Origin: Pezicula radicicola
Lineage: Eukaryota; Ascomycota; Leotiomycetes; Helotiales; Dermateaceae
Length of the DNA: 64,000 nucleotides
NCBI GenBank assembly: GCA_003008705.1
Contig: PDUO01000034.1
Coordinates: 558,001 to 622,000, forward strand
Reading direction: 5' to 3'
Position 1 is the stretch's first letter, and each line of letters starts with the position of its first letter. Position numbers and translations under genes: made by a program. The notes under the pieces were generated by a model that did not search any database, was not told the origin of the DNA, and saw only the letters and a program-made list of their open reading frames with translations. Below are positions 23,040 through 34,170 of the stretch, in pieces.

Positions 23040-23753
23040 ATGGACCCAGACTGCGCAATATGTTCCCAGCCTGCCGTGGCCCAATGCTCCTGCGAAGCCA
23101 AGGGTCTCGATACGGCACTCCGGCAAGCAGAGCAGAGGATGATGAGCACCATATTCAATGACATCCGGTGGGTTTGTCACTCCCCAGCCATGCCCCTCGC
23201 AATCTCTCCCGAGCCGGAAGCTAACTTTCCTGTCACAAGGGCCTGGGTCCGTGGTCACGCTCAAGATTACATCTTAACATACTTCTCAGTCCTCACCACC
23301 CGCCGCAAAGACTTCCACGCCGCCCAAATAGCACGTATTACTGAACGCGCAGCATACTACTACAACGCCCGCCCACACCCCTCCGAGATCAGTGCTGCAG
23401 ATGCCGAGCTCAAACGAGGTATAGATGAAGACTGGAGAGCAAGCGTACAACGGTACCCAGAAGTACTAGAGTATTTCTATGGACTGGTAGATCTGAATCT
23501 ACCAAGTGATGAGGAGGCATGTGTAAGGGACCCGCCATTGAGTGCCTTGGGTGGTGCTTCTGGAAGGAGGAAAGGTGGCCCAGGGGCTACGGCACCTGCA
23601 CCGGGAGCGTATAGAGAAAGAGATAGGATCGAAAGGACCGATGGAAGGAGGAGTGTGCCACCGCCAGGTGTTGGTAGAGAAAGGAGGGGAAGCAGACCGA
23701 CTACAGCATTTGCTCCACCGCCGCCACAGGTTACAGGATACTGGGGATATTAA
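23040..23753 (+). CDS. Conserved fungal protein with CxxC...CxC motif, function unknown
   Basis: Start at MDPDCAIC; the longer frame from 22998 is less likely. The frame is open throughout, but 23168-23239 is very probably a 72-nt intron: donor GTGGGT, a perfect GCTAAC branch site and acceptor AAG. Removing it keeps frame and joins CG|G into RAWVRGHAQDYI. The spliced protein has about 213 residues. The N-terminus has two Cys pairs (CAIC, CSC) spaced like a small metal-binding knuckle. A helical middle part (RRKDFHAAQIARITERAAYYYNA is cut here as RRKDFHAAQ then RITERAAYYYNA) is followed by a basic, Pro-rich disordered tail. I recognise it only as a conserved hypothetical of filamentous fungi and assign no function. 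Confidence 0.8.
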   Translation: MDPDCAICSQPAVAQCSCEAKGLDTALRQAEQRMMSTIFNDIRWVCHSPAMPLAISPEPEANFPVTRAWVRGHAQDYILTYFSVLTTRRKDFHAAQIARITERAAYYYNARPHPSEISAADAELKRGIDEDWRASVQRYPEVLEYFYGLVDLNLPSDEEACVRDPPLSALGGASGRRKGGPGATAPAPGAYRERDRIERTDGRRSVPPPGVGRERRGSRPTTAFAPPPPQVTGYWGY

Positions 23754-24628
23754 GACCTCGACGGGATGGGAGAGGGGGATTGGAGTTAACGGGAATGGGC
23801 AAATCCATTGGAAGACGAAGCATAAGGGCCACTGATATAGCCCTGTTACTCTTCATTTGTCCCTGGAAATTGCCATCCGAATATTTACGAGAAACGGAAG
23901 AGAAGCGGTGCAAAACGCACGGGCTTGCCTTGCACACGCACGCATAATGACTTGACGACCTTTTGCTGTCTTTGCATTTAGCTAGCGGGTTTAATATTTA
24001 TGGGTCTATGTCACATATCATATCATATCATCTACTGCAGAGATGACACATGAGAGCAAGCAGAAGAACGCTTTAGAGGAAGCAAGATTGAGAATTGAAT
24101 GAAGATTGAATGGCTGTTCTGCTCAATGGTTGATATGTGTTCATGTGCGTGTATCTTCCATGAGGCATAACCAAGAGGCCAAAAAAAAAACTACTCCAAG
24201 AGCAAGAAATAATTTGGATGGATGTGGTGCAAAATTAATTAGGTGGAAATACATCGAGGCGGCACACCGATCATGGTATTTACAGAAAGTGAGATTGATT
24301 CAAAAATTGCACCAAGAGTTCTACATGGGAATAGTCATGAGACAAAGACAGAGAGACAGACGCCAAACGAGTATGCATTTTTGTCCAGAAAAGAGGTTTG
24401 CGTAGGTTTTAAATACAAGCGAGAAGTATGAGCCAAAGCAGAGGCTGTCCAAATTATGTTGAACACCTCTTGCATGGATCTATCATGAATCCACTGTCCC
24501 CATCCATTAGCCCTAGAACTTTTGTGATGATGCATTAAGAAAATGAGCCGAGGGAAGGAGAAGGTATGACGGTGAGATGGTAGGGTTTAAGCCCGATCCC
24601 AGAGGGGGGGCATTTTTGGTGAAGATAA
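23754..24628. other. Intergenic region between convergent genes
   Basis: 3' flanks of the conserved protein and the BFR1-like gene. Short microrepeats (CATATCATATCATATCAT near 24013-24030) and an A10 run at 24181-24190. No gene supported. Confidence 0.6.
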
Positions 24629-26321
24629 TTATGCTTTCTCTTCAATTGAAGCACCATTAAGATCGGCGGCAACATCAGCAACGGCGGCAGCAACGAGGTT
24701 GATTTCATTGGCGACAGATCCTCCTTCTTCAACACCGGCGGTTGCTTTTTGTGAGTGATCACCGTTGACTGGGGCATCGGGGGTGGGTGCTGCTGAACCA
24801 TCCTCCTCTGCTTCGAGACGCTCGAGTTCCTTCTTGGCCTTGGCAATGTTCTGTTTTGTAATTAGTAAAAGCGAACCGTTTTTCTTACGATTTAGAAGGA
24901 CTTGCCTTTTCGGTTTGAGCAGCCTGGTCTGCCTTCCAGTGCTCCAGCTTGGCCTTTACCTTGTCACGGACCGAATCGATATCGGAAGCTTGCATAGGTG
25001 GCTCGATACCCATGGATGCGCAGTCCTCCATAACTGATGGGGGGCAGTTGTACTTGCCTGGAGTCAGAGGAACATTCTCCTTTTGAGCAGCGGCCTTCTT
25101 GTTTTTCTTGCCCTTCTTCCCACCAGTACCAGCAAAGTAGTCATCCTCATCCTTCTTAATAACACGCACACCCTTAATACCGGAGTCATCCACAGTACGT
25201 TGGGCTTGTGCTTGGAATTTGCTGGGAGCTTGTAGAGGTGCCTTTTCAGAGTTGTATGTAGGGTCGAGGAATCGGAGGAGGCTCTCTGCCCGTCGGATCT
25301 CGTCGAGGAAAGCAGGGTCACTGGCCTCAGCAAGCATCTTCTGGGCGCGCTCCTTCTTTTTCTCCATCTCATACGTCTCACGCTCCTTCTTCTGTCGCTC
25401 GCGAGCTCTTTGACGAGCCTCGTATTCATGTTTCTCAAAGGCCTTCTTCTGCTTGTAATGATCGTCTTGTAGCTTTCGCTTGGCCTGGTACTTCTCTTCT
25501 TGGTCCTTGTGAAGTCTGTCTCTCTCGGCACGGAGTTCATTGATATTGTTGTAGGCCAAATCTTGCTCGGCCTTGATGGCATCCAACTCCTTCTGGATCT
25601 TGTCATGCTCAGCGTTCAAGGCCTTAACCTCAGGGTTGTCCATGGATTCCTTGAGGGCAGAGATCTTTGCTTTCACTTCGTCAATGCCTTTCTGGTCTGC
25701 ATCAAGACCTGCAAAGCTCTTCTTCTGGGTGTTGAGGGAGGAGATTTCGCTCAAGGCCTTCTTCTCATCGACCACCTTCATCCGTCCACTCTCGACTTCC
25801 CTGTGCAAACGGGCAATTTCGCGATCAATGTCCTCGACGCTCTTGAAGTTCACACGGGATCGTGCAGTTTTTGACTTGGCAATTCGGTCTTTGAGTTGTT
25901 CGTTTAGTTTGCTCAGCTCCTCCTGTGTTTGATTCCGTGCTCCTTTGAAGGTCCGCTGCTTTGCCTGTATTTCTTTCAACTGGTTGATAAGTTCGGTCTT
26001 TTTCTTGGCAGATGGCGAATCCTTCTTGGGTTGGGCAATGTTCATCTTGTCGCGGTGGGTATTCTGCAGCGAAAAATTAGCCAGGAAACAAAGGCTGCAG
26101 GCTGCAGGCGCAAGACTACAGGTCAATGTGTATGCGACGAGCCGATGATCAACACAAGTACTTACGAATTTGGCTTTAGCATCTTCAAAGGCCTTGTCGG
26201 CCTTCTTCAGTGCAGCCTTGTGAGCCTCCTCATCTGGCTTCTTGGGTCTTTCAGTCTCCTTCTTTGGGGGGGCACCGCCGTCGAATATGGCGGCGCTTGA
26301 GGGAGTTGCAAGCTCAGCCAT
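24629..26321 (-). CDS. BFR1: BFR1-like coiled-coil protein (nuclear segregation/polysome-associated)
   Basis: Three exons: 26166-26321, 24906-26063 and 24629-24850, total 511 residues. Intron 1 (102 nt) is GT-AG and happens to be open in frame. Intron 2 (24851-24905, 55 nt) starts GCAAGT and ends CAG, a GC-AG intron; without it the protein would end after a few residues and lose the conserved Ala/Glu tail. The protein is a long charged coiled coil (about 70-330, rich in Lys/Glu heptads such as KKERETYEMEKKKERAQK), then RRAESLLRFLDPTY, a Lys cluster (GGKKGKKNKKAAA) and an Asp/Glu-rich C-terminus. Yeast Bfr1 binds mRNP and polysomes at the ER and affects brefeldin A resistance and ploidy. The assignment rests on architecture and the conserved central segment. 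Confidence 0.88.
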
Positions 26322-26755
26322 GATTGGAACCAGAGAGGGCGCAGGAGGAAAAAAATGAGGATATATTGATAGGAGAGGTCAATTGCCCTGGAGGTAGGTT
26401 GTTAAGCAAAAGGGCAACGTGGTGCTTGTAGAAGGGGAGAAGGGGAGAAGGGGAGAGCTTTCTTGTGGGCCAACCAGGTGGACTGGAAATCTTTGGGATT
26501 TCTCGGTGCAAAGAATCTCCGTCAGTTGGCGCTAAGCCAGATCTAGCCTTTCGAACTTTTTACTATCATAGCGCCTTGTCGCCTTTTGACCTGAACCTGA
26601 ACCTGAACTTGACTACATTCACTATCCATTGTTTGCGCCTCGACGCTACATCTCCGCCCCATTGTCAACCCAGCACCACAAACAGTGCCTCTACTTACTC
26701 TCCATCGCCAATAGTGAATCTTTGATCTTCACGCCCAAGGGAACCCTACGACATC
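26322..26755. promoter_or_regulatory. Short divergent promoter region between BFR1-like and RPB5 genes
   Basis: The 434-bp space separates two housekeeping start codons. It contains three AGAAGGGG units near 26432-26455 and CT-rich leaders on both sides. No gene. Confidence 0.5.
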
Positions 26756-27525
26756 ATGTCGACTGAGGAGGATCGTGCAAAGAAGCATAGAGAGGCTGGC
26801 GAGAGGGAGGGTGTGAGACTCTGGCGCGCATGGAAGACAGCCCATCAGATGGTTCAGGATCGAGGATACCAGCTGGCTGAGGAGGAAGTCAACATGACTC
26901 TGGCTGAATTCAAATCCAAGTTTGGAAATGGGGATGGCACCTTTTCGTATGCGCGCACTCCTTGACAGACCCCAGACCTCTACTGACCTAGTCTAGTCGC
27001 CAAAGAATGAGTTTCTCTGCGGCGCCCACTGATGAGATGATGAAACGATACGCAACACCTGCCACTGACGCGAACCCAAATCCTCCCTCCCCCGACATTG
27101 GCACCATCTGGGTCGAATTCCTCCCCGATCCATCCGTTGGTATCAAGCAAATGCGCGCCTTTGCCCAACATCTTACTGCAAACAACTTCCACACAGGAAT
27201 TCTGATCACGAATGTTCACATCACACCCGCTGCTCTGAAGATTATTCCTGCTGTGGCATCAGAAACACGCATTGAGACATTCGAAGAGCAGGACCTCCTG
27301 GTCAACATCACACACCACGAGCTAGTCCCAAAGCACGTCCTGCTGAGCAAGGAAGAGAAATCCAAACTACTCCAACGCTACCGTCTGAAGGATACTCAGC
27401 TGCCCCGTATCCAACTCAGCGATCCCGTCGCGAGATACTTAGGCTTGCGTAGAGGGCAGGTGGTCAAGATTATCCGAAAGAGTGAAACGGCGGGAAGATA
27501 TGCTAGTTACCGGTTGTGTGTATAA
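26756..27525 (+). CDS. RPB5: RNA polymerase I/II/III shared subunit RPABC1 (Rpb5)
   Basis: Two exons, 26756-26946 and 26997-27525, joined over a 50-nt GT-AG intron whose phase turns TC|T into the Ser of the conserved FSRQRM segment; 239 residues. The N-terminal jaw domain is seen in [17 protein letters not shown] and DGTFSRQRMSF. The C-terminal assembly domain is the highly conserved [34 protein letters not shown] and [19 protein letters not shown], ending at the natural stop. The middle has a Pro/Asp-rich insert ([10 protein letters not shown]) that makes it longer than yeast Rpb5 (215 aa). It is a nuclear subunit of all three RNA polymerases. Confidence 0.97.
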
Positions 27526-27888
27526 TCGTGGGGTAATTTTTCATGGGATGCAAAATTATGGAGTTGGGGTGGAGTTTTTCAGGACAAAAGCATGGAATGA
27601 GGCGTCAAGGCTACAGAACAAGAGATCAATTATGGAGACTGTCAAGTAGACTTTCAGCGCCTTTCAAATGCGACCGAGATCTATGTGATTCCGTGGAGCC
27701 TTCTCTTTAGTTTAAATAGTGGCATGTGTGCATTATGGGAGGTAGGTGCTGATGCAAGTTGCATTATATTCCCATCACATCAGCATCGTGATCTACGAAT
27801 AATGTACCAACAGTCTGAGTCCAGACGTTGTGAGCAAGGAACATTATCCTATTGCTCCAAAAGTGTGTCAAATAATCCAAGAGCCTAA
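27526..27888. other. Intergenic region between convergent genes
   Basis: 3' flanks of RPB5 and the F-box gene; nothing else seen. Confidence 0.6.
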
Positions 27889-29247
27889 TTATATATCCCA
27901 ATATATGGTCTTCTGATACGACCATTCTTTTTTCCATAGCCAAAGATAGCCACCCGTCATGTCTCCCTCACCCCACGTTCCAACAATCCCAAAAGGCGAT
28001 AAGCCAGCATGCCATTGCCAACTATGGCCCTGTTTATAGTTCTTCGTCAGTTCCAAACTGCCATCTCGTTTTATATACCCCTCCAACGTGAATTCGCCAA
28101 CACTATCCACTCCGTCGGCTTGAAGCCCACATCCTTCAGGGTGGCCAGTAGACACCGCGAAGCGAATTCCATCCATGGGAGGATCAAAGGTCGTGCGGCC
28201 GTTGCCGTAGATCACACGTTCATAGCTACTGCGCCCCCTTAAAATGTTATAATAACCTACCCACTCGCCAGAACATAGATATGAAGCCAAGACCTTGCTG
28301 TCGTGGTCCCACCCAGTAGATTCGACCTTGCGATCTGAGAGAAAAGGAGGCTTAAGACGCGGTAGTTCAAATCCCAGATTATGTAGTGTTATCTTAGATG
28401 GTAAGGGAGGCAGAATCGGTTCTTCGAGGTTCGTGATAGATGCGATTTGAACGGGATTAAATAGGACACTGTTAAGCCAATATACCAGGAATTCATACAC
28501 AAGTTGTGTGGTGATACTGTTAGCAGCATTTTGGGATTTCTCAGCAACTCGAAGAACGCACGCTGAATTTCCACCGGGTTGATAGAGGTCCGTGAAATGA
28601 GGATGTCGTTGCGGCCACACCCAGTGCGCGAAGTGACCATTCTTGTTCCGCTGAAATGTTTCTATGCAGCCAGGTAAAATTTGTTCAAGGGTGGCCGCTA
28701 GAATACAAAATCCACTGTCCACAAGATCATTGTTTCTTTCAATGGACTCGCTTTGTAATTCATGACTAGAGGACTCGGCGACCAGGGATTCTTCGCCAAA
28801 GGTGGAAATCTTCCTCAGGTGTTTTGAGAACTCCGTGTATGGCACTTGAGTGAGGATGGGGTGGTTGAGAGCAAGAAGCTGTGGTGCCCACTGGGTCATA
28901 TCACTAGGTGTGGTGTCAAGCTCGGTGCTAAACTCGGTACCCTCAGACTCCTCAGTGATTCCAAGGCACCTCTGTATCCATTGGCTTCCTTTTGAATCGG
29001 CTAAAGCATAACGTGCCCAGTCAGAAGTAGACATATTATCAGAAAACACCCGGAGATCCCAGGGCTCCCCTCCTTCGCCATTTCCATTCTTGATGATTTC
29101 TCTGAATACCCTAGAGTCGTTGCAGGCTACGTGTCGCTTGTGGTTGACTTTCAGAAGCGATAGGACTGATTCGCAGCATGATAATGAAGCGATTCGTTGG
29201 ATGATCTCGGTCGGTAGAGAATCGAGTTTTGGAGGTTGTATTTCCAT
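27889..29247 (-). CDS. F-box protein
   Basis: Intronless frame of 452 residues. Start set at the ATG giving MEIQPPKLDSLPTEII (29247); a slightly longer frame begins at TTG. Residues about 7-50 form an F-box (LDSLPTEIIQRIASL then SVLSLLKVNHKR), the Skp1-binding element of SCF ubiquitin ligases. The rest is a long region without known repeats: Trp-rich in the middle (GHFAHWVWPQRHPH), then a beta-rich C-terminus (GEWVGYYNILRGR, GEFTLEGYIKRDG, GIVGTWGEGDMTGGYLWLWKKEW) resembling the C-terminal domain of many fungal F-box proteins. It is likely a substrate adaptor; the target is unknown. The neighbours give no clue. Confidence 0.85.
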   Translation of the reverse strand: MEIQPPKLDSLPTEIIQRIASLSCCESVLSLLKVNHKRHVACNDSRVFREIIKNGNGEGGEPWDLRVFSDNMSTSDWARYALADSKGSQWIQRCLGITEESEGTEFSTELDTTPSDMTQWAPQLLALNHPILTQVPYTEFSKHLRKISTFGEESLVAESSSHELQSESIERNNDLVDSGFCILAATLEQILPGCIETFQRNKNGHFAHWVWPQRHPHFTDLYQPGGNSACVLRVAEKSQNAANSITTQLVYEFLVYWLNSVLFNPVQIASITNLEEPILPPLPSKITLHNLGFELPRLKPPFLSDRKVESTGWDHDSKVLASYLCSGEWVGYYNILRGRSSYERVIYGNGRTTFDPPMDGIRFAVSTGHPEGCGLQADGVDSVGEFTLEGYIKRDGSLELTKNYKQGHSWQWHAGLSPFGIVGTWGEGDMTGGYLWLWKKEWSYQKTIYWDI

Positions 29248-30755
29248 TATTTCTGGCAACTTTTGCGTTTGCTTGTAGTTGTAGAAAGAGGTACAGGGTT
29301 AGTTACGGAGGTTACGGAGTGAGGTCTACGAAGTACGTACTTCCAGCCCCTCGCATGCTACGCCACACCTCAGTTGCCCGTCAGGTGGGAAAATTTAAAT
29401 GGCCACCTCATTGGACAGAGAAGTCCTTGTATTTCATCCACAATTGTACTCGAGCAATGTTTCACCTCTACCGTACTAATTGGTTTTATACGGGATCTTT
29501 TTTTAAATGGCTATCTTTTCAGATGTAAGAGATGGACTTAGTCAACTCACTTGACTTAAGTAACTTCGTTGCCCCAATCAAAATGATCTTTTATAAATTC
29601 CGGTTTGAATTACCTTATTTCTAGCTGTTCTGTTCAAGGGATAAGCCTGTTAAGCGAACGGAACAAGTCCTCGTAAATTTGAACCAAACTTTAAATCAAC
29701 AGCACTTGTCGAGTTTTCACCTCATCTCATTTTCAACCCAATCCTTTGCGTCCTCGCTGGTCCCTTTCGATTTACACATTTTGAACTCTTCCCCCTAGAT
29801 CTCACCTTTGGAAGCAACACTAAACAAGATTCGTCGCCATCACGCAGCTTTAGAGCCCTTAGATAATTAACTAAAACAACCTTCACCACTGTCTTTATTC
29901 CTCTACTTCCCAACCTATGAAAAAGACCTTGAAAAGCCTTCAACTAAGAGGAAGTCGTTGTCGGAGAGTCATCGAGCGAATGCAAACACTTAACATCGAT
30001 CACTATATATAATTGGTCTAGCCCTTCTACTACTGAACCGAGGATATTAAACCACTCCTGCTCTACTGATGCACTTCGAAAACGTGCTGCGCTTAGAGCA
30101 AGAGAGCGCTCATTTAACATTGTATAGTTGAGTCTAAGGGCCTACGAAACGAGCTGTTTCAATAAATCTATAGAGTGAGGATCGTGACGCTGTGCGTCGT
30201 TGGTTGGATTAAGCACCTAGACCGTGGGAGTATTGCTCGTACGGCCAGGTCAACAGTGTTGATTGCGAAGTCTTTGGCTTGGTGGTGAGTTTTGAAAGTT
30301 CCTCGGACAAGTATCGCCGAGAAGACAGGCGACGATTCCCAGAATTGCCCACGGGGGAAGCAGGCGAACAAGTCGGCGCCCACTTGTTTAGCACTAACCC
30401 GTGAGGTTCTTCTTCGTCGTTGATCGCGCATTGCTTGGCAGGTTTTGCGGGTTATTTCCTGGCTGGGAAACAATAGATCAGAAGTGAAAGTTTGAATCTG
30501 CGAGAATTGGATTTCGCACACTCTTTTGTTGGTGTCAAGTGTTGTGGCTAGGGTCTGCTTTCGAAATGCTGCAAGTCGTCAGCCAATAGGCATTTTCTAT
30601 ATCACTTGAATGTTCACATTACTTTGCAATGTCGAATTCACACCAACAAGTAGTTGATGTGTACCTCACTGCGCCAGATGCATATTTCTCTGCTCTGCCA
30701 TACTAGCACTGACAGCAAGCATATCCACTTCCCTCGCTACAATTACTATTTGATC
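29248..30755. other. Gene-poor stretch
   Basis: No supported gene. Frames at 29722-29943 and 30168-30521 on the minus strand lack family motifs. The stretch from about 29520 is moderately AT-rich and many frames are cut by TAA/TAG, which suggests old repeat or gene debris. Confidence 0.5.
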
Positions 30756-30970
30756 CTAGATGTCTTGGAAGCTTAAGGTATAAGGCTTAAATATTGAACC
30801 CAAAGTATGCCTAAGTTTTGATTCATTGTACCACTTAGCAGCACGCTGCACGAAATTCATGATATGTGTATACAGCGTTGCTACAGCCCTCTTAATTTTC
30901 TCCGTCGGATATAGGATAGTTCGTAACTCGACATGGGGCAGCGAGTCTGCTATGTAGGCTAATGCCTTCG
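30756..30970 (-). pseudogene. Fragment of fungal NLR-type N-terminal domain (DUF7708-like)
   Basis: Minus-strand residues PHVELRTILYPTEKIKRA, then LYTHIMNFVQRAAKWY and LGSIFKPY match, as I remember it, the helical domain found before NACHT in many fungal STAND proteins. The frame stops at 30756 just after SFQDI, where an intact protein would continue for several hundred residues. No P-loop or NACHT motif follows. Upstream of about 30970 the same DNA reads better on the plus strand as a different gene fragment, so this is a broken piece, not a short gene. Domain recognition is from pattern memory. Confidence 0.6.
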
Positions 30971-31215
30971 CTAGTTTCGATATCGCAGACCTCCGGAAAA
31001 ATCTTCCAGAACTTGCAAAGTACAAGATGAATGGGCGGCAAATCCGTAATGCGGTGACGACGGCGAGACAATTGGCGCTGTTTAGGAAGATGCCGATGGG
31101 GTATAGACACTTGAAACATGTTATTGGGATTGCAAGCAAATTTGATGAGTATTTGTTAGAGGTGAACGAGAATTTAGATGGGGATGTAATTGCCAGGAAT
31201 TCAAGAGACAGATGA
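30971..31215 (+). pseudogene. C-terminal fragment of an AAA ATPase
   Basis: The plus frame reads FDIADLRKNLPELAKYK, MNGRQIRNAVTTARQLAL and MGYRHLKHVIGIASKFDEYL, ending at a natural stop at 31215. The NGRQIRN helix and the lid helix after it are typical of the end of fungal AAA ATPases of the kind with Walker motifs about 200 residues upstream. No Walker A, Walker B or earlier part is present: a stop lies at 30955-30957. It is therefore the tail of a lost gene, still little mutated, butted against the fragment on the other strand. Confidence 0.65.
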
Positions 31216-32435
31216 ATCCACAAGTATACATTCTGGGAGAAATTTTCACTTTTCTTTCCTTTTCTTTGATGAATTTTGCTATATTATCAGAATTCTAAGC
31301 CAAGTGGGTTACCTAAAATGCGAGTCACCTCAAAATTCTGGATGCTTATTGTGTTTGAAAGAGACATCTAGTCTTTGATCCAAGGATGTAAATCTCTAGT
31401 TCGTTTGTGGACTTGTGAGAATAAGCTATTTAAGCTATGCTTCTATTTTCTTTCTTCGACATGCACTAAATGTAACTCACAGTATGTTAAGCGAGGTAAT
31501 GAACTCTCCAGCATACATTCTTCTTTCCTTTACGTCATCGACGATGCCACCGTATTAGGATAACAGGAATCATTATGTTATGGAACAGTACAATGTGTTT
31601 GAGGGATAGGTAAAAAACCATGGATTGACCTAGGCTAATTGCCTGAGCTGGGTATACATAATGCAACGACCATATTCACTGGTTTGAGTATCAAAAAGAT
31701 TATGCTTAACTACCTGCCATGCGTGACTTACGAGCACTTCAGTAAGTTGAATTAGAACCGTACAAACTATTTTACGTCTATCTGAGGCACTTGTTATGCC
31801 TATACCCTCAGCTATATGATACATTCTGAAATATTTCTCTTACTTCTTCTCTCTTCTAATTATTTGACGCAACTATTTCTAGCTGTTGGAAGTGAACCGG
31901 TATTTAACTCAATAGTACTTAGTGGATTAGTTATCAAGGTTTCCATTAACTTAGCAAATTCCGGTTCACTATTTTAAGGTCATATGGGACTATAGATGGG
32001 TATTTTGTGGTTCAAGTTTAAAAAATGCTGAAATACTTTATTAGGAACATAGAGGTTCAAGATGCTATTGCTGATTTTGCGCAAGCAGCTAGGAATATTT
32101 TGGGCAGTCCTGTGGTTGTTTAAATAAGAAATCTACTTAGATAAGTTAGTTACTAGACCTAATAGTTCTATATAACTACAATTTTAGACTCTTAGATGTG
32201 TTATAAGTTATGTTTTGTACAATGTAGTCCCTGCTACATATTTCAATTTCTATAATATAAGACTTGTTTTATATCTTCTAAATTGTGTCACTACACTCTA
32301 CAATCCTTACAATTTTCTGTTTATCGCTCATGTTTGGGACTTCATGATCACAAATGACTCTGGGTATTTCAGTATAGGCGACCTCAGACTAAGAAATCAC
32401 CACACCAGCAACAGATAGATCTATACTTTCAACTT
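31216..32435. other. Gene-free AT-rich stretch
   Basis: Low GC, short frames with many TAA/TAG. No recognisable gene or intact repeat. It forms the 3' side of the CorA-like gene. Confidence 0.55.
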
Positions 32436-34170
32436 CTATCCCCTTTCAAGGTCCCTTGTCTCTTTCAATCCTGTCGGATTTTCAAATATTATCCAAACAA
32501 AGAAATCTTTGTATAGACTGTGACCTTTACCGCTCCACCGTCTCCACTCCTCGAACTTGTACCAGATCCTCCAGAAGGCAAGAACCAATATTGTTGCCGG
32601 GATGGTCACTGTCCAGTACACCCAAAATCTCTCATTCACTATGGACGAGGTAGAAAGCGCATCCCAATTAAAGAGTGGCATCGCAAAAAAAGCCTTGAGA
32701 CGATTAAAATTAGTCATATAATACGTTGTGACGAGGAGATGAGACAAACCGCAACGAATGTCCCCGGAAGAAAGAACATTGTAAGAACAGCTATGGCTTT
32801 CATGGCCGAAGAATCTCGTTTACTTTCTTGTGCCAAATCCCTGCTTTGCTCTGAGATACGAATATTGAGCTTATTGCCAATGGTCGCATTGCGTCCCTCA
32901 AGCTAGATCTTATTAGTTATTGTAGATTATTTCCATACGTGACACAGCGAAAAGACTTACACCGGTTCTCCCTAATTGCACATAATTTTGAACCTTCTTA
33001 TAGTTGATCAAGGAGCACTCTAGCTCATCAACTAAGAACTCGAGTCTGTTATAGATAATACTTCCTGCAGTATTGAAATTCTTTGCTTGATCATCAGTCA
33101 TAGTTCCCATATGGAGATCCTCACACCAGTCCATGACTTTTTTCCCCATTTTGATAGCGAACTCAATATCTTTCAAAATCAACAGAACCTGTGCCTCATG
33201 AGACAATGCTTTTGTAGAAGCCACTTCTATATTCAAGTTGTCTTCTGCCAAGTGCTGAAATCTATCATCAATACCTCTACTTGTTAAACTCGCTTTGAAG
33301 TGTAGGTTGATTGATTCCTCGGAGATACGTCTTAACCTGTTAAGAACATCGTCGGAGAGAAGTTCTAATAGAAGCACTGGTACTAACATTGGGTGTATTG
33401 TAAGTACTTGCAAAGCAGTTTCAGCTAATCGGGCTTCAAAAAATTCCCGTTCTGAGCCGAGAAGATTATGTACAAATGTTGTTGTAACTTGGTTGAGGGC
33501 ATCAAAAGTTATGAAGGCTTTGAACCAATGCTGATGGTTTGGAAAGGTCTCGATATAAAATGCTAGTTAATTAGGAAGAACGTCCCTGAGTACTAGTATA
33601 TCTTTTGTAAACTTACACGTTACATTTTCTGCCACTTGTAGTCTTGCCAATCGTGCATTGTTGTGTTGTTTGAAAAAAGCTTTGTGAAGATGTAAAGTCT
33701 CAACCAGATACTCAAAGGTAGTTTCGTTGAAGGGTAATGGAGCATTGTCACATCTTAATTGGTATCTACCTTCCGCATCCATGGGTTTTGTCCTGGATGG
33801 AGTAATACTATTCAGGTAGGTAGACAATTAGCATCTAGAAATGAATTCCAGGGCATAACCAGGGGGAAGAGGATTCACTGGACTTATCTTACAGTACACG
33901 AAGTCTACTATAAACTTCAGGTTTCGAAGAGTCCTGTGACCATTTGGCGACGTCAGATTCGACCAAAAGGCCTTGCGTTATAGCGACATTGGATGAGCCC
34001 TGCAGAGAAATTGGCAACTGCGCCTTGGGGGAAAAGAGTGCATTTTTACTTACGGGGATATGCTCGAACACAAAATAAGGACAAGGCTCCGAGGAGAATA
34101 CGTCGCTGTCGCCATGGTACGCCTTCATGCAATTTGACTGATCCTGTTTAAAAAAACACTGAGGGTCCAT
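32436..34170 (-). CDS. Fungal CorA-like membrane protein
   Basis: Six exons on the minus strand: 34054-34170, 33893-33999, 33617-33807, 32961-33562, 32750-32902 and 32436-32693; phases close to 475 residues. The extended N-terminal domain includes ITPSRTKPMDAEGRYQL, and FVHNLLGSEREFFEARL precedes a long helical region. The C-terminus is diagnostic: SSAMKAIAVLTMFFLPGTF, AFFAMPLFNWDA, then VYWTVTIPATILVLAFWRIWY, giving two membrane helices as in CorA/ZntB ion channels. The GMN signature of true CorA Mg2+ channels is not present, the loop after helix 1 being AMPLFNW, so ion transport is not assured. This subfamily is common in filamentous ascomycetes and functionally uncharacterised to my knowledge. 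Confidence 0.88.

Noticed and set aside
25064..25932. Long frames opposite and overlapping the BFR1-like gene
   Set aside because: Produced by Lys/Glu-rich codon bias of the coiled coil; compositionally biased and without domains.
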